The notes under the pieces were generated by a model, which saw nothing but the letters and a program-made list of their open reading frames with translations, searched no databases and had not been told where the DNA came from. The position numbers and the translations under genes are program-made. This document shows, piece by piece, positions 6,554 through 12,086 of a stretch of 13,600 nt of DNA. The stretch lies in contig CALARM010001026.1 of the NCBI GenBank assembly GCA_937888925.1, forward strand, positions 1 through 13,600, in the 5' to 3' direction. Within the stretch, counting starts at the first letter, position 1. The number at the start of each line of letters is the position of its first letter. The stretch is from an uncultured Synergistia bacterium (GTDB lineage: Bacteria; Eremiobacterota; SpSt-956; JAKJGF01).

Positions 6554-8101
6554 TCACTCCACAATAAAAGTGAATGTCTTTTTTCCCATCTGTATTTCAT
6601 CATTATGTTTCAGAGGCATTTTAGCAGTTATACGACGTTTATTCAGATAAGTTCCATTTGTACTGCCAAGATCTTCTACAAAAAAGTTTTGTTCTTCAAA
6701 TACTATTCTGGCCTGTTTTCTGGAAATAGAAAAATCTTCCGGAAAAGGAATAGTATTTGTACTTTCTCTACCAATAGTTGTAGATTCCTGTAACTTAATC
6801 GGAAAGGTCTCCCCTGTATTTTTAATTAAAAGTCTGGCTCCGCATGAAGTCAGAACCCTGGTATCATCAGCGCTGGAAAGTATATCTACAGGTATATTTA
6901 CATGTTCCTGTTTAGGGATTACCTTTTCTACTACAGTTTCACTTTTCTGTGGCTCAGGTGCTGGAACAGGAACAGGTTTATACTCTGAAGGCTTTACAAC
7001 AGCCGGTTTAACCTCCGGTTCAGGAATTTTAATAGAATGGGGCTTTGGTTCACCTTCCACTGGTTTTTCCTTTACATAAGGTTTTGCTCCCAGGGAAGGA
7101 TCTTTTAATATAGAATTTATATCCAGATAATCCGGATCTATAGAAGCAATTTTCTGTAATTCCTGAAGACCTTCAAATTTATCGCCTCTGTTTAAATAAG
7201 CTCTTCCCAGATGATACCGAATAAGTTTGTTCTGTTCATCCTGTTCAAACTTATCAGAGATTTTAAGAGCGTTCTTCAGTACCTGTATTGAGCCTGAAAA
7301 ATCGTAGGTACTGTAAAGAGATGCTCCGAATAATGTATAGGTTGCCAGGTCCATAATACTGGATGGTTCAAAACTGGAAAGCTGTGTAATTACATCTTTA
7401 TATTTCCCCATTTCCATTTTAAAATAAGTACTTAAATATGAAACTGATGAGTTTTTGGGAAAAATAGATTCTGTCTGTTCCAGAGCAGAAATAGCTTCGG
7501 ACCTCTTTCCATTTTCCCAGTAACTTATAGCTACCAGCATTGTAGCACCGAGTAATTCAGGAAATATACAGAAACTTGACGGAAGGTTCAGGTTAAGTTC
7601 AACATGAAAGGACGGTAAATATTTCCTGAACTCTTTACCAAGAGATTTCTGACATAACAAAACTTTTTGAAAACAACTGTTTGCTTTATCGAATTGCTCT
7701 GCTTCCAGAAGTATACACCCCATAAGGAAATAAGCATCACTGTACTGAGGATCTTTATTTAAGACATCTGTTAATCTGGTTAAAGCTTTTTGCGGTTTAT
7801 TTTTAACTATGTATCTGCATACATCTGCAAAATATCTCTCAGCTGTTCCTATAGTAATAGATTTCAATAAACCTATATCGAATGGATTTTTATCCTGGGA
7901 TTCAAAAAATTCAATTCTGCAGGCCAGGCTTTTAGAAGGATTATATTTAAATACAGGTTTTCTGTAATAAAGTCCGGTAAGAGGTATATCTTTTGAAGTT
8001 TTTACCTTATCTTTATCTCCTGTTAATAGATCGAGAGGAGAATTACCTTCTCCTCCTATTAATTTCGTAGGATCAATTCTCTTTAAGAGTTCCCAGTCCA
8101 T
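6554..8101 (-). CDS. TPR-repeat protein with C-terminal FHA domain
   Basis: This 515-residue soluble protein has no signal peptide or membrane helix. Residues 85-330 form TPR-type helical hairpins (for example PQYSDAYFLMGCILLEAEQF and KLIRYHLGRAYLNRGDKFEG). Residues 340-395 are a Pro/Glu/Lys/Val-rich flexible linker (EPEVKPAVVKPSEYKPVPVP). Residues 422-515 are an FHA domain with the phosphothreonine-binding residues in place: GR (444-445), SRKQA (460-464) and LGSTNGTYLN (478-487). FHA domains bind phosphothreonine peptides and TPRs bind protein partners, so this is probably an adaptor that assembles a complex in response to phosphorylation. The upstream gene is another FHA protein 52 bases away, with a stable hairpin between them. 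AGGTGG lies very close to the ATG. The N-terminal ~80 residues are unassigned. Confidence 0.88.
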   Translation of the reverse strand: MDWELLKRIDPTKLIGGEGNSPLDLLTGDKDKVKTSKDIPLTGLYYRKPVFKYNPSKSLACRIEFFESQDKNPFDIGLLKSITIGTAERYFADVCRYIVKNKPQKALTRLTDVLNKDPQYSDAYFLMGCILLEAEQFDKANSCFQKVLLCQKSLGKEFRKYLPSFHVELNLNLPSSFCIFPELLGATMLVAISYWENGKRSEAISALEQTESIFPKNSSVSYLSTYFKMEMGKYKDVITQLSSFEPSSIMDLATYTLFGASLYSTYDFSGSIQVLKNALKISDKFEQDEQNKLIRYHLGRAYLNRGDKFEGLQELQKIASIDPDYLDINSILKDPSLGAKPYVKEKPVEGEPKPHSIKIPEPEVKPAVVKPSEYKPVPVPAPEPQKSETVVEKVIPKQEHVNIPVDILSSADDTRVLTSCGARLLIKNTGETFPIKLQESTTIGRESTNTIPFPEDFSISRKQARIVFEEQNFFVEDLGSTNGTYLNKRRITAKMPLKHNDEIQMGKKTFTFIVE

Positions 8102-8114
8102 ATAGCCACCTATC

Positions 8115-8145
8115 CCTGGAAGGATGAAAAATCCATCCTTCCAGG
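8115..8145 (-). promoter_or_regulatory. 12-bp perfect hairpin between the two FHA genes
   Basis: CCTGGAAGGATG (8115-8126) and its exact complement (8134-8145) enclose a 7-base loop. The hairpin lies between the tandem TAA stops of the zinc ribbon-FHA gene (8156-8151) and the AGGTGG before the TPR-FHA start. No U-tract follows on either strand, so it is not a standard terminator. It may protect the upstream message, set the ratio of the two FHA products, or affect access to the nearby ribosome-binding site. Confidence 0.5.
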
Positions 8146-8153
8146 TTAATTTA

Positions 8154-8798
8154 TTATGAAATTACAAATACAAATTCTGTCTGTCCTAATTGAATACGAT
8201 CACCGTTGCTGAGTGATTGCTGAATTCCGGGATTTAAGCGAGGTCCTTCATTTAAAAATGTACCATTGGAACTGCCTAAATCTTCTACTAAATACTGTTC
8301 TCCCTGTCTTATTATTTGAAGATGTCTTCTGGAAACATAGGAATCCGTATCAACTTCAGTAAGGTCAAGATCAGGGAAAATATTATCTGCCGGGCTCTGT
8401 CTGCCGGCAATCATAACATCTGCTGTAAGGGGAAACTCTCTTTGAGTTTTCTTTTCAATTAATTTAGCTACCGGTCTACCGGGTACTACCGGGGTTACAG
8501 GTGGAGATGGTTGTCCGGAAACAATGGGAGATGGGATCGCCGCTTCTACCGGCGAAGCTCCACTCAGAGATGCACCGCAATCCGAACAAAAGGCTTCACC
8601 TAAATTATTTTCAAAACCACATGCCTGGCATGTAAGTTTTCCTCCAACTACAGGTGTAGGTGTAACTGCCACAGGAGGAGGAGCAACAGGTTGTGATGCT
8701 GCTACAGGTGCTGCTCCGGCAGCGGGCAACTTTGAACCACAGTCATCACAATAGGCAGAACCTTCTAAATTATCAACTCCACATACAGGGCATTTCAT
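8154..8798 (-). CDS. Double zinc ribbon-FHA protein
   Basis: This 214-residue soluble protein has two four-Cys zinc ribbons. The first is CPVCG...CDDCG with C3, C6, C17 and C20; the second is CQACG...CSDCG with C57, C60, C71 and C74. Pro/Ala/Val-rich linkers (about 25-53 and 80-110) separate the modules. An FHA domain occupies about 112-214 with GR (132-133), SRRH (156-159) and LGSSNGTFLN (174-183), so phosphothreonine binding looks intact. GGAGG lies 10 bases before the ATG. The first ribbon closely matches the one opening the pseudokinase-PP2C protein two genes upstream. The 47-base gap to the VWA gene has a run of eight U but no GC-containing stem, so co-transcription is likely. It is probably a phosphorylation-dependent adaptor. 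Confidence 0.9.
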   Translation of the reverse strand: MKCPVCGVDNLEGSAYCDDCGSKLPAAGAAPVAASQPVAPPPVAVTPTPVVGGKLTCQACGFENNLGEAFCSDCGASLSGASPVEAAIPSPIVSGQPSPPVTPVVPGRPVAKLIEKKTQREFPLTADVMIAGRQSPADNIFPDLDLTEVDTDSYVSRRHLQIIRQGEQYLVEDLGSSNGTFLNEGPRLNPGIQQSLSNGDRIQLGQTEFVFVIS

Positions 8799-8845
8799 AA
8801 ATCTCTTTCCTCCTTAAAAAAAATATTTTAATAAAATAAAAGTTC

Positions 8846-10132
8846 CTATATAGGTGGCAAAAAAGCATCATCTAACATTTGAGTTAATTTTCTTGTGCCA
8901 TATTCCAATTTTTTAGTACCTGCAACAGATGTATTTACTCCCTGTTCTATATTTTTGGCTTCTTCAAGGAAGGTAGTAGCCAGATCTTTCTGGCCTCTAT
9001 CTAACAGAGTTGTTGCTGCAGTTTTCAAAAGCTGGGTAGCTTTTGCATGTTCACCGATCTGTGCCAGTTCCAATGCTCTTGTCTGTTGTCTGAATACACT
9101 TACCAGGTCTACCAGATTCATTACATAACTATCTACCATGCCGGTAAGACTGTAATCAGATGTATAGGCTATTACAATATCCTGAGCAATCTGTTTGCCC
9201 TTCTCCCCTTTCATGATTACATCATATTCAAGGGAAGACTGAGCAATCCTGTAGGATCCTGCCTGGCGGGATGGTAATATCAACTCATACAATATAGATT
9301 GCGGCTCATCTTTCTGGAGATCACTCATTTTTACAGAGTAAACCTGATTTAGAACCTGAGGAGCACCCAGATCACTTATAAGAGGTTTAACTTTATATGC
9401 TCTCTTTACCTGAACGTTTCTGCTGAGTTTCAGATGTAATGTCGGATTTTGTACAACTACAGACTGTACACCTTTTAACTCCTGAGCAAAAATATTAGGA
9501 ATATCGCTTGGTACATCTATATAATAAGATTTACCTCCCGTTGTATCTGCAATATCCATCATTAATTTTTGATTAAAATCATTACCTACACCAAGAGTAG
9601 AGAATGAAATTCCCTTTGCTGCCTCTTCCCTGCATTTCTTCAAACACTTACTCTCAGCTACAGTAAGTCCGTCAGAAAGTAATATAACATGATTTTTACG
9701 ATTGGGAGAGTAATTTTTCATTACTTCATCACATGCAGCAACTATACCTTTAAACATATGGGTTCCGCCGCCAACACTTACATTATCAATTCTCTGAACG
9801 GTATTTTTTACTCCGCCTTTGTCAAATATCTGCTGGCTGGGAACAACCACTCTTGCACGGTCTGCAAAAGCCACTATACTGGATATATCATCAGAACGTA
9901 ACTGGTCTATAACATATATAACAGCTTTTTTCACATATTCGAGTTTTTCCTGAGCGTACATTGAACCGCTTTTATCAAGAACTAAAGACAAATTAAGAGG
10001 TACGTGCCCTAATGAAGATTGTGCCACTGGCATAACATCCACTAGCAGATAAACCAGCTTATCTTCACTGGTGACCTGAATATAACTATAGCTGAGGGTG
10101 CTTTTTAAATTAACCTCACTGCCTGGGGTCAC
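8846..10132 (-). CDS. Cytosolic VWA-domain protein (GTG start)
   Basis: This 428-residue protein has no signal peptide or membrane helix. A short beta-rich lead (1-45) precedes a VWA domain at about 46-225 with a complete MIDAS: DKSGS (D53, S55, S57), GGGTHMF (T124) and LLSDG (D154). A beta-sandwich-like region (about 228-325) and a helical C-terminal tail (about 335-428, LELAQIGEHAKATQLLKTAA) follow. The layout recalls YfbK-like VWA proteins but is cytosolic. The start must be GTG at 10132: an in-frame TAG directly precedes it and no other start fits until residue 34. AAAGGA lies 12 bases upstream, better placed for the tiny frame ATG AAT AGG TGA that overlaps this GTG. It lies 30 bases after the pseudokinase-PP2C gene. 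With PP2C and FHA neighbours it plausibly acts as a metal-dependent scaffold, as in TerY-P-type modules. Confidence 0.87.
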   Translation of the reverse strand: MTPGSEVNLKSTLSYSYIQVTSEDKLVYLLVDVMPVAQSSLGHVPLNLSLVLDKSGSMYAQEKLEYVKKAVIYVIDQLRSDDISSIVAFADRARVVVPSQQIFDKGGVKNTVQRIDNVSVGGGTHMFKGIVAACDEVMKNYSPNRKNHVILLSDGLTVAESKCLKKCREEAAKGISFSTLGVGNDFNQKLMMDIADTTGGKSYYIDVPSDIPNIFAQELKGVQSVVVQNPTLHLKLSRNVQVKRAYKVKPLISDLGAPQVLNQVYSVKMSDLQKDEPQSILYELILPSRQAGSYRIAQSSLEYDVIMKGEKGKQIAQDIVIAYTSDYSLTGMVDSYVMNLVDLVSVFRQQTRALELAQIGEHAKATQLLKTAATTLLDRGQKDLATTFLEEAKNIEQGVNTSVAGTKKLEYGTRKLTQMLDDAFLPPI

Positions 10133-10140
10133 CTATTCAT
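10129..10140 (-). other. Three-codon frame (MNR-stop) overlapping the VWA start
   Basis: ATG AAT AGG TGA at 10140-10129 has AAAGGA 4 bases upstream. Its last sense codon and stop overlap the GTG start of the VWA gene in another frame. Ribosomes finishing here would be placed to restart on the GTG. It may be chance, given its length. Confidence 0.3.
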
Positions 10141-10162
10141 CACATCCTTTCACAGATAATAA

Positions 10163-11929
10163 TCAATTAGCTTCTATGGAAACCAGCTGGAAAATAATTA
10201 CTGTAATATTATCTTTTCCACCTCGTTCATTTGCCAGATCTATTAATTTTGCAGTAGTTTTATCAAAGTCTTTAGATCTGCTTACTAATTTATGTAATTC
10301 TTCATTGCTGAAATAATCCCATAAGCCATCGCAACATATTAAAACTATGTCTCCCGGCTCCATTTTTTCTTCATAACTATCAACTTCTACCTGAGGATTG
10401 GTTCCCAGTGCCCTGTATATAAGATTTTTTTGCGGTGAATTTTTTGCTTCCTCCGGTGTAAGCTGTCCCATTTTCAAAAGACGTCCTATAAGGGAATGAT
10501 CTTCTGTTATCTGCCTTATGTCTTTACTATTCATAATGTATGCCCTTGTATCTCCTACATGGGCTATAAGAAGTCTGTTTCCTATAAGTAAGGCTGATGT
10601 TATAGTAGAGCCCATACCCTTTCTGGATTGTTCCTGCTGTGAATAATTATATATTTCAGTATTGGCATATTCAACAGCACTGGCAAGTATATTACTATCC
10701 AGAGGGAAAGAACAATTTCTATCAAGAAGTAGTTTTGAAACATTGGCAGATACATGACGAATCGCCATAGAACTTGCAACTTCTCCGTCTGCCACTCCCC
10801 CCATACCATCGGCAACTATAAATAAAAGTGGCTGAGTATATTGAGAACATTCGTTCATAGTAAGCTGCATACTGAGCATACTATCCTGATTTATCTCTCT
10901 TACTTTCCCCACATTAGTTTTCATAGAACCACGAATACGTATATATGCCCCTTTTTCTATATAATTTACAGGAGGTGTTTCCAGAACTGTAGTTAAATCT
11001 TTTTCTAATTCGAGAGCACTCTGATGTCTTTTTTCCTGAGTTCCTGAAAGAGCCTTTAATAGAAGCTTTTCTAAAGCAGGATAAGAAGTTTTTACACCTA
11101 TATCTTTAAAAGACGGAAAAGTCATATAGGGCCCCTGCTGATCGACACCGGGTTTGTAGCGCGTAAAAAGTCTGTACATAATAGAGGCAAGGGAATAAAG
11201 ATCAGACGTTTCATTAACAGAAACCTGTCCGATACCAAACCCTTCAGGAGCAGTAAAACCGTGGTTTACCATTATATCAATATTAGCTTCTGTTTTTAAT
11301 CTCGCCCTTTCAAAACCTGCAATTTTTACTTCCATATCAGGATTTATAAGTATTGTAACCGGTTGCAAATTTCTATGTATAATACCATGTTCATGAATAT
11401 AACCGATAGCATTACACAGAGCTATACCCCATTTCATTACCTGTAATTCATCTGGTTTGAAATCTTCGTGAGAAATTTTATCGAAGAAACTTTCCGTAGA
11501 AAAAAACTCTTCTACAAGATAAGATCTACCTTTATCCTGAAAATAATCTAAGATTTTAATTAAATTCTTATGTTCGAAATTTTTTACTAATTCAAAAATA
11601 CGTCCAAAGGGATCTTCTTCTAAAGGAGCTGTAACCTTCGGTATTTCCTCGCTTTCTACATCTATAACAGAAGGTCTGGGTCTGAATTCATGTTCTAAAA
11701 TTAAAACATCTTTATTTGCTTTTTTATCAACAGCTCTATATTTATTTATAACTCCTTTTTCTAATAAAGATACTACCTCATAGGTATCCTTCAAAATATT
11801 ACCTTCTTCTTTAGGCAATAAATTAATAACATTCTCTGTAACAACACTGTCTTGTTTAAGATTTGCACCACAGTCATCACAGAACACACTTCCATCGAGA
11901 TTTTCCGTTCCGCAATCAGGACATTTCAA
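10163..11929 (-). CDS. Zinc ribbon-pseudokinase-PP2C phosphatase fusion (TTG start)
   Basis: This 588-residue soluble protein has three modules. Residues 3-23 are a zinc ribbon (C3, C6, C17, C20). Residues 49-316 are a Ser/Thr kinase fold that looks catalytically dead: there is no glycine-rich loop, the VAIK lysine region reads VLILE (75-79), HRDLKPxN became HRNLQPVT (185-192), and DFG became GFE (205-207). APE (227-229) and the SDLYSLASIMY helix remain. Residues 330-588 are a PP2C phosphatase with NQD (347-349), VADGMGG (372-378), GDTRAY (459-464), CCDGLWD (532-538) and GKDN (571-574), so the metal-binding Asp residues are present and activity is expected. TTG at 11929 aligns MKCP with the paralogous ribbon at 8798; in-frame TAG lies upstream and no Shine-Dalgarno sequence is visible. 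The kinase fold probably binds or presents substrates to the phosphatase. Confidence 0.9.
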   Translation of the reverse strand: MKCPDCGTENLDGSVFCDDCGANLKQDSVVTENVINLLPKEEGNILKDTYEVVSLLEKGVINKYRAVDKKANKDVLILEHEFRPRPSVIDVESEEIPKVTAPLEEDPFGRIFELVKNFEHKNLIKILDYFQDKGRSYLVEEFFSTESFFDKISHEDFKPDELQVMKWGIALCNAIGYIHEHGIIHRNLQPVTILINPDMEVKIAGFERARLKTEANIDIMVNHGFTAPEGFGIGQVSVNETSDLYSLASIMYRLFTRYKPGVDQQGPYMTFPSFKDIGVKTSYPALEKLLLKALSGTQEKRHQSALELEKDLTTVLETPPVNYIEKGAYIRIRGSMKTNVGKVREINQDSMLSMQLTMNECSQYTQPLLFIVADGMGGVADGEVASSMAIRHVSANVSKLLLDRNCSFPLDSNILASAVEYANTEIYNYSQQEQSRKGMGSTITSALLIGNRLLIAHVGDTRAYIMNSKDIRQITEDHSLIGRLLKMGQLTPEEAKNSPQKNLIYRALGTNPQVEVDSYEEKMEPGDIVLICCDGLWDYFSNEELHKLVSRSKDFDKTTAKLIDLANERGGKDNITVIIFQLVSIEAN

Positions 11930-11949
11930 AGATTTATACCCGGCTAAAT

Positions 11950-11999
11950 TTTGCTACCAGACCATTTTTAGGTCCTAGCCCTTGTTAGCAAACCTAAAA
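11950..11999 (-). promoter_or_regulatory. Interlocking inverted repeats (pseudoknot candidate) in the leader
   Basis: Two inverted-repeat pairs are interleaved as A-B-A'-B'. TTTGCTA (11950-11956) pairs with TAGCAAA (11986-11992), and TTTTAGGT (11966-11973) pairs with ACCTAAAA (11992-11999). The pairs share base 11992. This order is that of an H-type pseudoknot in the RNA upstream of the pseudokinase-PP2C gene. The second pair would cover bases between the AGGA and ATG of the MVW frame. The rest of the 157-base gap (11930-12086) holds a run of seven C (12011-12017) and no clear terminator for the gene above. Confidence 0.3.
11954..11965 (-). other. In-frame MVW-amber mini-frame ahead of the TTG start
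   Basis: ATG GTC TGG TAG at 11965-11954 has AGGA 7 bases upstream, good spacing. It is in the same frame as the TTG start 36 bases downstream. It could be a three-codon leader allowing re-initiation at TTG, or the remains of a longer N-terminus cut by an amber codon. Confidence 0.35.
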
Positions 12000-12042
12000 C
12001 CAGGTAAACACCCCCCCTGTTAATAAATTTAAGGGCTTCATA

Positions 12043-12058
12043 AAAATACATTTTAACA
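12043..12058 (-). promoter_or_regulatory. Candidate extended -10 promoter of the phospho-signalling block
   Basis: The minus strand reads TGTTAAAAT at 12058-12050, an extended -10. The expected start near 12043 would give a leader of about 114 bases before the TTG at 11929, containing the candidate pseudoknot and the MVW frame. No good -35 is present at 17 bases; a nearby TTGAAA is badly spaced. Assigned by motif only. Confidence 0.4.
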
Positions 12059-12086
12059 TATTTCAAATATAATTAAAAGATCTTTT

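Noticed and set aside
8524..8754. Plus-strand open frame of 76 codons opposite the zinc ribbon-FHA gene
   Set aside because: It is the antisense of the Pro/Ala/Val-rich linkers and Cys motifs of a well-supported minus-strand gene and has no recognisable domain.
8799..8845. U-run after the VWA gene considered as an intrinsic terminator
   Set aside because: Eight U are present, but the only preceding pairing is a few A-U pairs, so no stable stem precedes them.
10600..10815. Minus-strand open frame of 71 codons inside the PP2C region
   Set aside because: It is an alternative frame of the phosphatase domain, whose own frame carries all catalytic motifs.
12075..12086. AAAAGATCTTTT considered as a terminator for the binding-protein gene
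   Set aside because: It is a short AT-rich palindrome with no loop and begins at the stop codon; too weak to call.
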